A stretch of 64,000 nucleotides of DNA, taken from Bedellia somnulentella (Eukaryota; Arthropoda; Insecta; Lepidoptera; Bedelliidae). Below, in pieces: positions 23,495-35,003 of the stretch (positions are counted from its first letter, which is position 1; each line of letters begins with the position of its first letter). The notes under the pieces were generated by a model that was given only the letters and a program-made list of their open reading frames with translations, was not told the origin of the DNA and did not search any database. Made by a program: the position numbers and the translations under genes. Where the stretch lies: positions 5,394,001-5,458,000 of the forward strand of contig OY755171.1 of assembly GCA_963576735.1 (NCBI GenBank), given 5' to 3'.

Positions 23495-23580
23495 TTCTTA
23501 CCAGGCCGACCTCTACGAACTAGTATCTGCCTACCCCAATGGGACAACTGGCGTGAGTATAAGTAAATAAGTAAGTATTG
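23495..23580 (+). mobile_element. RTE-like LINE tail
   Basis: CTAGTATCTGCCTACCCCAA TGGGACAACTGGCGTGAGTA then (TAAG)n. Matches the 3' terminus that both SINE families share. Confidence 0.6.
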
Positions 23581-24349
23581 TGAGCTTAGAATACTCTTCA
23601 TTTCAAAGTTACTCTTCCTGGGTGTATCTCGAGGCAAGGTAATCGAGATATACGGTTTTTTTTTCTAATTTGCTGCACATCCGTCCGACCAACTTTCATA
23701 TTTATTTTAAAATTAAAAATGTACTTATTTCTGATAGAGATAATAAAATATCTAAAACTACTTATACTTCCAAATACGACGCGATACTAATCTCTATATA
23801 TTTAAACAAAAAAAACTACTGCATAGAATAGAAAATACGTTATTGCACATCACAAATCACAAATTTCAGTACAAAAGCAAAAGTACAATTGGCGTTCTTA
23901 TCACTAAAGCGATTTCTTATTAAATAATAATCGGGTTAGTTGGATGTTCAAAGACATGGAGAAACAAATAGTTTCAGGGAATATTTAGAGTAAAATTCTA
24001 CTGAAATCAAGAATAGACCCCGTTAAGTTGATAAAGCAGTTTAGATGCAATCCCACGTGGCTTGCCTCTCGTCACAGATCATATACCGTTCGACAAACTT
24101 ATCTATAAGTTGAGAACAATCTGAAACAATGTTTATGACCTCAGTGTTTGAGTTCAAAATGGATTTTTTGTATCGAAAAAGGTTGGTTTTCAGTATAGGT
24201 CTCTCAGGTGAATTTTAGGGTCCGTAAAAAACCTTAACCTTTTTTATATGGACAATTAAGCTTTTTATGTGTATTGGTTAATCAAAGCAAGTTTTTTTTA
24301 GCTTATGTTGGAGGTTTTACTCACTTATATACACGTCACGTGCCATGTA
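23581..24349. other. unassigned AT-rich sequence
   Basis: No repeat from elsewhere in the window and no plausible coding frame. Confidence 0.45.
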
Positions 24350-24910
24350 GTGTCGGCTTAGAATAGCACTAACCCTTTTCTTCCCATGGGTGATCGTAAG
24401 AGGCGACTAAGGTTATCGGGGCTTTTTAAGTGATTTTTGGGCGATGCGGTTGGAGACGACAGGATAGCTCAACGTGTAGAACACCGCTTATCGTGCAGAC
24501 GACTAGTTTTCTAATCCCGGGTCGGGCGTACACCAGTTTGTCTTTTCTAAAGTGTGGTTAATTTATCATGGTTGTTAACGGTGAGGGAAAACATCTTGAG
24601 GAAACTCATATAGCTGAGTTGTACTTAGTCATGTGACAGTGTATTCGTACAAAACGGCGATTGACCTGCCCCCTATCACGTGAGTACACTGGCCAAGCTA
24701 AACGTGGGTCCTCTGAACACCAGGTGACAATGTTACGTTATGTTCAGAAGTATTAGTACTTCTGCCAACCCCTTCGGGGATATTCAGCGTGAACGTTTGA
24801 TTCTTGAGTGGTTGGAGGCTTATCACCAAAATCATTTATTTTATTATCTTTTCCCCACTTAAGGCATTCCTAACTCCTATGATCTTGCCCTTCTGGGATT
24901 TATAGCTGAT
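24350..24910 (+). mobile_element. SINE-A copy split by a SINE-B insertion
   Basis: The SINE-A head and core run from 24350 to 24457, and its 3' part resumes at 24810-24910, strongly diverged and without a clear tail. The two halves are separated by the SINE-B at 24458-24809. Confidence 0.8.
24448..24819 (+). mobile_element. SINE-B copy inside SINE-A, with target duplication
   Basis: SINE-B (24458-24809) has the tRNA-like head (GATAGCTCAACGTGTAGAAC ... B-box-like TTTCTAATCCC) and the GGGGATATTCAGCGTGAACG end. The SINE-A sequence GGTTGGAGAC/GGTTGGAGGC flanks it at 24448-24457 and 24810-24819, one mismatch apart. Confidence 0.85.
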
Positions 24911-25346
24911 GATATAATTTAGTAGGTATGCAGTTAAGGTATTTATTTTTTGCAATTGTGGTTCTGAATACCCATTTTTTGCTGGAACTGTGAACACACA
25001 CCATACAGGATATTGCTATACAATGAGTCAAGTCTAAGTCGTTGTTTTAAGTTTATCCCAAACATTTAACATTATAGCTAACAACGAAACCAATCAATTG
25101 TCTGAGATAAAATGAAATGAAAATAAATATTGAAACTCAACGAAACCAACGGCAAAACCAACAAGCGGTCCCAACTTAAACTCAAACTTGTGATTACTCC
25201 ACACTATTCCAACTTACATATGTATAAGAAATCGAGAAACGAAACTCGAACAGAACTCGAGTAGATTGCAAACTTCACCAAATTAAGTATCAACGTGCAC
25301 TATCAAAAGTTCTGTGTCTTAACTAAGTACAAGTTCTTCACAAGCG
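24911..25346. other. unassigned AT-rich sequence
   Basis: No coding or repeat signal recognised before the open frame at 25347. Confidence 0.45.
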
Positions 25347-25553
25347 CACTCCATTAAGGTTTTGAAGACAATGTACAGTCAAATACAATATTCAGGAACA
25401 GCTATTGTAGAGGAAAATGTCCTTATTGTTCAGTCTGCTATTGTTGCTAGTTGGCTTGTACTTACTAATGGAGAATGTATTGTCTCCGATGTTACTACGG
25501 CAGTGTTGAGGCGATATTGCGTTCGACAGCTTCAAGTTGTTGATGGAGAATAG
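25347..25553 (+). other. short open frame with faint S1-protease resemblance
   Basis: The frame reads ...MYSQIQYSGTAIVEEN... then IVASWLVLTNGECIVSDVTT and stops at 25553. 'VASWLVLTNGEC' recalls the segment around the catalytic His of trypsin-like proteases (WVLTAAHC), but the His is absent and the expected CGGS is not there. No good splice donor follows. It could be a decayed exon of an inactive protease homologue or coincidence. Confidence 0.2.
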
Positions 25554-25887
25554 AAAAGTATTTTAGTATTAACTGCATAAGCTTAGGGAATTGATTTTCA
25601 ATATACACAAGATAATACAAGTAGAACAAACGTAGAAGGTTGTAAATAAAACAAAAAGATGTTTCGTGAAAGAGAAATAGTTTTTTTCAAATCAGTTAGT
25701 ACCTTAACTAAAAGGGAACTTTATAAAATAAAACAAATATACAAATATCTTTCAACACACCAAAATATTTAATTTTCATGGGTGTGACTTTATAAAATTG
25801 CATTAATATGTGATATTTGACTGAGAAATCAAGTAATAATTAGTAAAGAACGAATTACAATTAAGTGGGACTGTTTTAACGTGTTTA

Positions 25888-26127
25888 ACCGTGTAGCGTC
25901 AGCTTAGAATAGCACTACCCCATTTCTTCTGGTGGGTGTACGTAAGAGGCGACTAATGGTATTGGGGCTTTTAAGGGATTTTTGGGTGATGCGGTTGGAG
26001 GCCCATCACCAACAACCTTTATTTCACCATCTTTTCCCCACGCAACTGCCAAAAAAGGCTGAGGAATTCCTAATATAATCCCTAGCTTTGGCTTCCCCTT
26101 CAAGACATTTATGGCCGTAAGTAAATA
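25888..26127 (+). mobile_element. SINE-A copy
   Basis: ACCGTGTAGCGTCAGC head to GGCCGTAAGTAAATATT. Some changes in the 3' part, no target duplication found. Confidence 0.8.
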
Positions 26128-26199
26128 TTTTTTAACTATAGTACATGTTTTAATGAAAGAAAACTAATTACTTAGTGGTTACGCCACTGATTCCCAAGC

Positions 26200-26342
26200 A
26201 ATAGACCCACCTTCTATCACGTGAGTATATTGTTCAAACAAAACGTGGGTACTCTGAACACCAGGTGAAAATGTTACGTGATGTTCAGAGGTATTAGTAC
26301 CTCTGCCAACCCCTTCGAGGATATATGGTGTGATCGATTGAG
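26200..26342 (+). mobile_element. 5'-truncated SINE-B
   Basis: Starts in the body at about CCACCTTCTATCACGTGAG and continues to TGCCAACCCCTTCGAGGATA TATGGTGTGATCG. The tRNA head is absent. Confidence 0.7.
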
Positions 26343-27072
26343 ATTCAGTATTGACAGTCTATTACCTATGTGAAAGTGATATGGTTTCTCCAATGTCAAA
26401 AAGACTGATAGATAGTTAATTACAATTTCCACATTATTATAAATCTAATTTAGAAGTAAAACCCAAACCTGCATCTACGGCAATGCTTTTCCAACTGGGA
26501 ACCAATGCTGACATGTAGAGAACAACAATATATAATGTACTAAAATCGTTATTTCCCTCGCTGTTCGTGGTCTTTGGTTGTTACTGAAATTTAATGTTCA
26601 ATGTAAGTGTTGGGTCGTAAACATTTCGGAGCGTGACGAGTTCCATATTACGAGCACTAGGAGTGAATTCCTTTCGTGCAAGTGTTAAAATTCCAAAGTA
26701 ATAGTATAAAAGATAGTCGGTAACAACAAAGACTAACTTTTCAATATCGTGTCGCTACATATTTTATGGGGCGACGCCAACTTGTCGAACTTATCTTGAG
26801 ACGCTAGTGATGTGCCCTCTTTGTTGAATTGTCTAGACTCGAAACGATATCGATATTTTAATTAGTTGTTCATATGTATTATTATTCAGTGTGTGTTTCT
26901 GAATTTGAATAAATGTAAGTAGGTTACTGTACTTCACATTATTTTGTTACTAGTTACATGTGGCAAACATAGTTGGTTGTTAATATGTAGCGCTGTCATT
27001 AAGATATTTAGTAATTAACTGTAATTGAAACCTTTTAATCAATGCCTTTAGTTTATTTTGTTAAACATCTGC
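26343..27072. other. unassigned sequence
   Basis: A moderately GC-richer patch at 26540-26830 without an open frame longer than about 50 codons. Nothing recognised. Confidence 0.45.
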
Positions 27073-27339
27073 TATTTATTATGTACAAATATACTCACGG
27101 CTATTAATCCCTTGAAGGGGTAGCCAGAGGTAGGGAATTAGAAATTCCTAAGCCACTTTTGGAAATGGCGTGGGGAAAAGATTATGAAACAAAGGCTGTT
27201 ATTGATGGGTATCCAACCGCATCGCCCAAAAATCTATTAAAAGCTCCAAGTCGCCTCTTACATACATCCATAGAAAGAAATGGGGTAGTGCTATTCTAAG
27301 CCGACACTACACAGCAAATTATTATTTATTAAGTACAAA
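27073..27339 (-). mobile_element. SINE-A copy with about 17-bp target duplication
   Basis: TATTTATTATGTACAAA (27073-27089) and TATTTATTAAGTACAAA (27323-27339) flank the copy, one mismatch. The SINE starts directly with TATACTCACGGC, without TATG repeats. Confidence 0.8.
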
Positions 27340-28269
27340 AATTATAAATTCAATCTGATCTTTAAACTTTTAAATCCAAGTTATAACGAAATGTCAGCAT
27401 TATTGTGACACTGCTATTGAATTTAATTTGGAATGGAATTCATTTGGAATACACTTCAAGTTAATATTATTTAAGTATTGATGTTGATGTTATACCTTCA
27501 GTCGAGATTTCGTAAATAATAGTATGATTAGGTTTAGACGATTTTAACTACTGTGTTTTATAAAGTAATGTTGACTACGCTTTTGTCTTCGAGAATATAG
27601 TGATCATTACCAAATCCAAGTTTTTTTTGCCTGGTTCTAATGTATGGGATAATAATAAAATATGTAAACTTAAATTTAATGTGAAAATATTAGTAGAAAG
27701 TTTAGAATAGATTTTCAACTAGTTTTGCTTCTTTACTTAATAATTAACGAACGGCTTCACTTCGATAAAGTCCAGGAACAACACTATTCGTACGTATCTA
27801 TCTTACTTCGTCTTAAGGATAGGTAGATATAGGCTCGAATCTGCGGGTGTGAACCTCCACTTATCTGCCATGTACTCACGAACAAAATTTATAGGATAAT
27901 CTTTCTCGGCCTTTTTGCTCAAGACCTTTTATAATACACTTCATTCCATACAGGAATTAGTGTTGCTAGATTTATGCCGTTTCATTTATTTTTCACTTTA
28001 ATGGGATTGCTCCTTCTTGGTAGTATTTTTCTGCTATTTTACCTTAGGGTTACTCAAATTTATGCATTGATACTCACCCTTTTCTTCAGGAGGAGTTATA
28101 GAGAAGTGTTTATACGTAAGGGATGTTTTTTTTTAATTGTGTGTTAGGAAATATGGATCATTATATTTTAAACTGAGAATTAATGTATGTATGTATAATG
28201 TATATACGTGTGTAGGTCTATAAATAAAATTTTAAGGCTTTGAGCTTTTATGCCAGCTTTTATATTTTG
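27340..28269. other. unassigned sequence
   Basis: No gene seen. The patch at 27740-27930 is less AT-rich but matches nothing I know. Confidence 0.45.
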
Positions 28270-28427
28270 GCGGTGGGTGTACGTAAGAGGCGACTAACGG
28301 TATTGGGCCTTTTATTTTACCATCTTTTCCCCACTCAACTTCCTAAAGTGGCTTATGAATTTCTTTTTCCTTAGCTCTGGCTACCCCTTCTAGGGATTAT
28401 AGTCGTGAGTACATGTATGTATGTATT
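28270..28427 (+). mobile_element. SINE-A copy with internal deletion
   Basis: Begins at GGTGGGTGTACGTAAGAGGC. The part from the GGGCGATGCGG block to the CAACAACC block is missing (CCTTTTATTTTACC joins directly), and it ends CGTGAGTACATG(TATG)n. Confidence 0.7.
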
Positions 28428-29203
28428 AATTAATTAAATACGCTTAAACTTGAAAATGCAAATCCAAGTATTTTGTTTTTCCTTTAATATGCGAATAGTT
28501 ATCCATTATTCAGAGCATAATCTGACGTAATTTCATTCTATTGTCTCAAAACAAAGCTCCGACATTCAAACCACGAACGCAGAATTAGGAGGGAATTTGT
28601 TAACAACTCTCCTGAAGGAGGCTGCAATCACAAAGAAGAAATGCTCTCTGATTTATTTTGAAAAATGGTTCTCAGTGTCATGAGGTTTATTTAAGTTAGT
28701 TATGAGAATTCGGTATGCAAAGTTTTACTAAAATGATGCTGATTACAAAACCATTTCGAAATATTATGGTTATAAACAATATTTTCTTGAAATTATATCA
28801 ATTGAACCTAAGATGACTGATATTTTATCAAAAAACTATAACAGTGTTTGACCTTCGATGTTGTTTCAAAGACATACGGTTTTGCAATTTATTAATAAAA
28901 TATCGAAAATCATAGGTTTGTTTAGTAAAATATCGTAATTATTTTATTTGACATCACAAATTCGTGATATGTTTTCCAATCAGCAACATTTTTATAAAAC
29001 ATTTCGCTTCATTTGCATGTCGCTACGTGATATTTTCAATTGATGACGTCATTTAGTACAAAAGTTGAACAATCTTTAAAAAATAATTACTTTACAATTA
29101 CTCATTTTAAATGAAAAATATTCAAGTTAGTCTTTTATTTTCGTGTTAACTATCGAATAAAAATATTTAATAGATACCAAAAAAAAACTTTGCATACCGA
29201 ATT
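28428..29203. other. unassigned AT-rich sequence
   Basis: Contains no repeat found elsewhere here and no coding signal. Confidence 0.45.
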
Positions 29204-29453
29204 GCTGTGTAGTGTCGGCTTAGAATAGCACTACCCCATTTCTACCCGTGGGTGATCGTAAGAGGCGACTAAGGGTATTGAGGCTTTTTATTGGATATTT
29301 GGGCGATGCGGTTGGAGTCCCATCACCAAAAACCTTTATTTTTACCATCTTTTCCCCGTTCAACTTCCGAAAGTGGCTGAGGAATTTATAATTTCTTAGC
29401 TCTGGCTTCCCCTTCTAGGGAAATTTAGCCGTGAGTATATGTATGTATGTATG
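29204..29453 (+). mobile_element. SINE-A copy, near full length
   Basis: GCTGTGTAGTGTCGGC head to CCGTGAGTATATG(TATG)n. It has the TTATTGGAT variant of the core and a GATCGTAAGAGG variant upstream, so it belongs to a subfamily. Confidence 0.85.
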
Positions 29454-29573
29454 TGTTATGAGAATTATGGTATATAGACAAGGACTTGCCAATCACTATA
29501 GGTTTCGTATTTACGTTTATTGCCTGATTATTAGGATCATCATTCCTTAGCCAAATATCAATAGGGAGACAAA

Positions 29574-29822
29574 CACATACAAACATATACTCACTGCTTT
29601 AAATCCCTAGAAGGGGTAGTTAGAGCTAAGGAATTAGAAATTCCTCAGCCTTTTTTGGAAAATTTAGTGGGGAAAAGATGGTAAAATAAAGGTTGTTGGT
29701 GATGGGTCTCCAACCGCATCGCCCAAAAATCCCTTAAAAGCCCTAATACCGTTAGTCGCCTCTTACGTACACCCACCGGAAGAAATGGGGTAGCGCTATT
29801 CCAAGCCGACACTACACAGCAA
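29574..29822 (-). mobile_element. SINE-A copy, near full length
   Basis: Tail to head in inverse orientation. It lies about 120 bp from the previous plus-strand copy, giving a tail-to-tail inverted pair. Confidence 0.85.
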
Positions 29823-30036
29823 AGTCCCAGTACCGTGAGTCGCCTATAATAAGTCATTAGGGAGACAACTGTGAAAATCTATGATTATTGGTGTTTTCAG
29901 TCACATCGCCTAATAATTGGCTTAAATCATAGAAACTTTAGCCATCGTATGCGAAACGTATTGTATCGATACGAAAGTATCGATTATAGCAAGTACATAT
30001 TAGTAAAGTGCTATTCCAAGCTAACACCACAAAATA
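29823..30036 (-). repeat. very old SINE-A copy
   Basis: Recognised from the inverse of the GATGCGGTTGG region (CACATCGCCTAATAATTGG), and AGTGCTATTCCAAGCTAACA near the head. AGGGAGACAA occurs both at about 29563 and 29860, suggesting that the younger neighbour inserted close to it. Confidence 0.5.
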
Positions 30037-30104
30037 TTACTAAAATACTCATACTCAACGTTCACATAGAGGCAGAGGAATAAATATTCCTAAACTAGAT
30101 ATAG

Positions 30105-30335
30105 ATGACTAGCTTCTCGGTTTGGATGTAGCGGGTTCGATACTCGCTGAGGGCAACATTTATGTGATGATTATAAATGATTGTTTCTTAGTCTTGGATG
30201 TTATTGATATTTATTATATTATAATATTTAGTATATCGTAGAGTAAGTATCCTATACCACTAGTCATTAAGTGGTAATTACTTTGGGGCTAACTTGATGT
30301 GTCATATAACCGTATATATTTATTTATCTTATAAT
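30105..30335 (+). repeat. tRNA-derived SINE of another family
   Basis: Starts in a tRNA-like head with B box GGGTTCGATACTC, then 'gggcaacatttatgtgatgat', and ends near CGTATATATTTATTTATC. I recall this arrangement (B box, then 'gggcaa...gtgatga') from common lepidopteran SINEs. Diverged copy, A box not clear. Confidence 0.5.
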
Positions 30336-31175
30336 AACTTTTGTGCCGTCTTCTACTAAAGATTAATATTGTCTGTTTAAGTAAATGTACACGTTCGACC
30401 TGCGGAATTCTTTTTCTATTATTTGTTTTAAAAGCTGTTAACCAAACAACAATATAAAAAACCAGAATGAAACCTATTTTCTCAAAGTAAAAACGTTAAT
30501 TTAGTATTTATTCTAGAGGATGCTTGTTAATTTTGCAATTAAAAGAATAAAGACTTCAGGCTCTTCAAAGGGATTATTTTGTTATTGGAACATAAAGAAA
30601 ATTAAACCAAATTTTGATGAACATTCCATACCTTAGATTCGTTGGATTGATTGATATTTTAATTACTCGATTTGCGTCCTTTGGTCATTTTTACAAATTA
30701 GTAAGTTTTACACTAAAAACTGAATCCTGCTGCATCATTGAAAATATACATACATACACTCACTATATATTATATATAGTATTATATGATACGACGTGTT
30801 TGCTCCACTCGTTCCAGTCAGTATGTAGCTGGTTACAGATACCCGGTATCAATTGTAAGTCCTTGCAAGGGAAATGACAGCGGTACCTATAAAAGCGAAA
30901 CACTTCGCTACGACTGTTACAGTACTGTAAAGAAGTGTGTAAAATTATATAATAACTGTATACAATCAAATTATGAATAACAAAAATAAACAAAAAATCA
31001 AGACGATTATACCAGAGGTATGCAAGGAAAATGAGTTGTTACAACCAATGTATTACTTCATTTACCTGTATTGAGGATAAATTTTGATCAAATACAATAG
31101 ATAATGTGTTTAAAAAGGCAGGCGTCCAAAGCACGAAGAATAAAAGAACATGTATGAAGGGCAATGGAGGTAATT
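30336..31175. other. unassigned AT-rich sequence
   Basis: Contains a short TA-rich palindrome (about 30762-30782). No coding or shared repeat recognised. Confidence 0.45.
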
Positions 31176-31262
31176 AAAAGCCGTTTATGAGTATTGGGGT
31201 TTTTTTGAGTTATTATTGGGCGATATTATTGGAGTGCCATCACCAAAAACCTTAAGTTTTAG
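31176..31262 (+). repeat. SINE-A internal fragment
   Basis: Matches GAGTATTGGGG...GGGCGAT...GCCATCACCAAAAACC of the family with many changes; head and tail are absent. Confidence 0.5.
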
Positions 31263-31566
31263 TTGTGATATTAGACTATCGCCAATAAAACATAGCTTAA
31301 AATTACATTCAAATGTTCCGTTAAAAAATATTAGTATATTTTTCAATTTTTTGTACGTATTAGTGGTTTAACTATTTATAATATTAGATGTTTCTTATGA
31401 AAGCACTATTTACTGCCTTACTATTTATTACTTACTGGGACACCAAAATACAAATTAAAATTAAAGCGCTCTCTTTGAGTTATTTGTGAAACTGCAGTAC
31501 TACAATTTAAACAACTCTTAATATCAGAGACATCTAGGAAATTCATAAAAATAAAATCTAGCGATA

Positions 31567-31850
31567 TTAGCGCCATCTCACGAGTGGCAACAAAAGTTTC
31601 AGAACGGTTGTAATGATGTTATCTTGGTGACTGTAGTGGTTCAAATTATACACACTAGGTGGCGTATAGAAATAAAATAAAAATAAAATATCACTGTATT
31701 TGTGATTTATAGTGACATCTAACGAAATTAAAACATAACAATTGAGGTGACGTTAGCGCCATCTCACGAGTGGCAAAAAAAAAATTTTGAACGGTTATCA
31801 AGATGTTAGCTTGTTGTCCGTAGTGGTTCAAATTATAAGCAAAAGGTGGC
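31567..31850 (+). repeat. two direct repeat units, 186-bp period
   Basis: TTAGCGCCATCTCACGAGTG starts at 31567 and 31753. It is followed by 'ttt(c/g)a(g)aacggtt', 'gatgtta(t/g)cttg' and GTAGTGGTTCAAATTATA in both. The parts between (AAATAAAATAAAA) differ. Origin unknown. Confidence 0.7.
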
Positions 31851-31869
31851 GTAATTAAATAAATTATAT

Positions 31870-32729
31870 GTTTTATTTATTTTTTATATATCCTTTTCGT
31901 GAAATATACTGTTTGTGGGGATTATTGGAACGAAACTATTTTGCTTAGCGAAACTATTATAACTAATCGCCAAAATTCTAATAATGCAGAACCAAATTAA
32001 ATGTCAAAACTTATTTTAGAAGATTTTTAAATGCTTTTATATTATATATATTAAGTTTTTTATCTATGACCTTATCCGCACACTATATAGTAAAAGATTT
32101 TTAGAATAAATAAATGTTCCCATTGAGGAATGATCATCCTTTAAATTTTCCCATGTAGGTCTTTGGGCAACTATCGTTAACAAATATGCTACCCCTTTAA
32201 TTTTGTTCAGCTTTGCTTCAAATTTCGACTTGCAAAGAAAAAAAAAGTGTATATAATGTATATATATAATTATCACTCATATTTCTTTCCATAAACTGTA
32301 GCATAAAAATGCATCAAATAATATTTAAATAATTTAGAATGATAGTGGTGTAGTGACCACAGAAGGACAGTACAGATAAATATGCAAAACATTTTGGGCC
32401 AACACGAATTTGAGGGAGTTGCGGCGGTGCGGTGGGTGTGGTCCATTCATTTTAGCATTATGTTTTAAATTTACAACTCTCATTTATACTGCGAGAGAAA
32501 TTTTAATTTAATATAGTTTAAAGTTTACATTATTTCTGCACAGTATAAGTAGACGTTTATTATGCAGACTGACGTATGATAGGAATACTTTGTTTGACAT
32601 ATACAAAGTTAACACATACAATGATGGTTTGTTTGTTATTTGGTACAACAATGTTCTTGAATATTACTATTATATTAGACTATTTCTGTCAATTTATTCC
32701 TTATTCTCAAGACCAACCTATAATCAACT
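31870..32729. other. unassigned AT-rich sequence
   Basis: A GC-richer patch at 32395-32450 carries no long frame. Nothing recognised. Confidence 0.45.
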
Positions 32730-33014
32730 AACCGTGATAGGTCAGTGGGTAGAACAACGCTTATCATGCAAACGATGAGGGCTCATACTCCGGGCCGGGC
32801 CAATACCAATTTGTCTTCTTAAAGTCATATGTGCGGTTGAATTATTGTGGTTTATAAAGGTGAGCGAAAATATCGTGAGAAAACCCACATGGCTGAGTTG
32901 TACTCTGCTATGTCACAGTGTATTCGTACAAAACGGCTATAGGTCTGCCCCTATCACGTGAGAACACTGTCCAAGCAAAACGTAGGTACTCTGAACACCA
33001 GGTGGTAATGTCAC
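32730..33014 (+). mobile_element. SINE-B 5' part, fused to SINE-A
   Basis: The tRNA-like head (GTGATAGGTCAGTGGGTAGA A-box region, weak B box) and body run without break to CAGGTGGTAATGTCACG and then join SINE-A core sequence. The SINE-B 3' end is missing. Confidence 0.8.
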
Positions 33015-33214
33015 GGCTACGAGGGACTAACGGTTTTGGGGCTTTAAAGGAGTTTTCGGGCAATACGGTTGGAGAACCATCACCAAACACCTTTACTTCA
33101 CCATCTTTTCCCTACGCAACTTCCAAAAGTGGCTGAGGAATTTCTAATTCCCTAGCTCTGGCTACTCCTTCAAGGGATTTATAGCTGTGAGTATATGAAT
33201 GTATCTATGTATGC
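33015..33214 (+). mobile_element. SINE-A 3' part, fused to SINE-B
   Basis: Starts within the SINE-A core at GAGGGACTAACGGTTTTGGG and continues to AGCTGTGAGTATATGAATG. Together with 32730-33014 it forms a chimeric element. Confidence 0.8.
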
Positions 33215-34143
33215 ACCGTAGGTGACTCCTGTCGCCTAGTTCGTTTATACTGGGGATTTGGAAGTCATCGATCGGTGACGTGGCTGACCCCGTCCGATAA
33301 CTAATTACAAAACTGTCCTTTATTTTACTGTCCTCAAACCTTACAATGACCAATAAGAGTTGAAGATTTTTACGTTAAATGATGCTAATGGAAACTTTGA
33401 GACGGATATACGTCCATCAGGAGGACTTTTGTCATAATTGCTTTGCAAGAAGGTCAGCAGTCGCAGCGCAGTAAATATAAATTCTTCTGAGTACAATGCT
33501 GCTTCCCGTTTACTGTTAATTTATTTGTCACCTTTTACAACTTCTGTCTAAAGAAAAATGTGGCTGATATTCTAAAACTAAAACACAAAGTCTACCTAAA
33601 ATTATTTTATATTTTGGCCTGACTGAAAATCAGTTTTGTGAGGTATAACTCAGCAAGCAAAAAATTCGTTGTTATAGGAATGAACGGTCGTTATTGTTAA
33701 TGTGACGAGACCACGACCAGACTTATTTTGTTTAGGTTTCGATATAAACATAAATTTAAACAACTTAGCCATTTTTTACAAATGGTTATTTTAACGTATG
33801 TGTTTTACAAGAGAATTAATATCTCCATACTTTTTTTTCTTTTTTAACGAATGAAATATAATGCCACTTGAATTAAATCGGATCGGATTAATCCTATAAC
33901 TTTCTCTTGTTTGTAATGTAAACAGAAAGTGGTAACAAAAAGTCATTTAGTGAAAATTTACTCGATGACTAAGAATAAAAGCGACCGCTCAAAGGGATTA
34001 CTCGCCCCAATTATTTGAAATTAATGAATCGCAATCAACCATCCTATTAGTAGTCTTTATAATTGAAAGTATTGAAACGGAGAATTCTCTTGTCTTTGTT
34101 AATTTTGATTATTTTCTGAGAAATAAATGGAAATGGATTACTT
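33215..34143. other. unassigned AT-rich sequence
   Basis: Includes a moderately GC-rich patch at 33220-33330. No family recognised and no convincing frame. Confidence 0.45.
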
Positions 34144-34542
34144 TTGAAGGAATTAACATAACGTAACGTAACATAAACGTTCACGCCGAATATCCCCGAA
34201 GGGGTTGGCAGAGGTACTAATACTTCTGAACATCACGTGACTTTGTCACCTGGTGTTCAGAGTACCCACGTTTTGCATGGACAGTGTACTCACGTGATAG
34301 GGGGCAGGCCTATCGCCGTTTTGTACGAATACACTGTCACATGACTAAGTACAACTCAACCATGTGGGTTTCCTCACGATGTTTTCCCTCACCGTTAATA
34401 ACCATGATAAATTAACCACACATATGCCTTTAGAAAAGACACATTGGTGTAGGCCCGACCCAGGATTTGAACACTAGTCGTTTGCACGATAACCGAGTGT
34501 TCTACCCACTCGGCTATCACGGCTGCATATTTGAAGGAATTA
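34144..34542 (-). mobile_element. SINE-B copy, full length, with 12-bp target duplication
   Basis: TTGAAGGAATTA is duplicated at 34144-34155 and 34531-34542. The element (34156-34530) has a tRNA-like head with a good A-box region (GATAGCCGAGTGGGTAGAAC) and B-box-like GTTCAAATCC, and a (GTTAC)n-like tail. Best reference copy of the family here. Confidence 0.9.
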
Positions 34543-34671
34543 TTGGTGTTAAAATATTAATAACTAGCAGCCCGTCCCGGCTTCGCTCGGGGATAAATTA
34601 TCATTAACATTTTGTTTTTTATTTTATTACATGTATTATTATTTTAATATATTTTTTTTAAGTTTTAAGCT

Positions 34672-34939
34672 ATGTTATATTTTTTTGCTGTGTAGTGTCG
34701 GCTTAGAATAGCACTACCCCATTTCTTCCGGTGGGTGTACGTAAGAGGCGACTAACGGTTTTGGGGCTTTTGAGGGATTTTTGGGCGATGCGGTTGGTGA
34801 CCCATCACCAACACCCTTTATTTCACCATCTTTTCCCCACACAACTTCCAAAAGTGGCTGAGGAATTTCTGATTCCTTAGCTCTGGCTACCCCTTCTAGG
34901 GATTTATAGCCGTGAGTATATGTATGTTATATTTTTTTG
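34672..34939 (+). mobile_element. SINE-A copy with about 16-bp target duplication
   Basis: Near full-length SINE (34688-34926) inside the Helitron. ATGTTATATTTTTTTG occurs at 34672-34687 and again at about 34924-34939 (its first bases merge with the TATG tail). Confidence 0.85.
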
Positions 34940-35003
34940 TATTTATATTAAGATATATTTTTTTATTTTTCATAATGAGTAATTACATCAAAAGCCATTC
35001 AAT

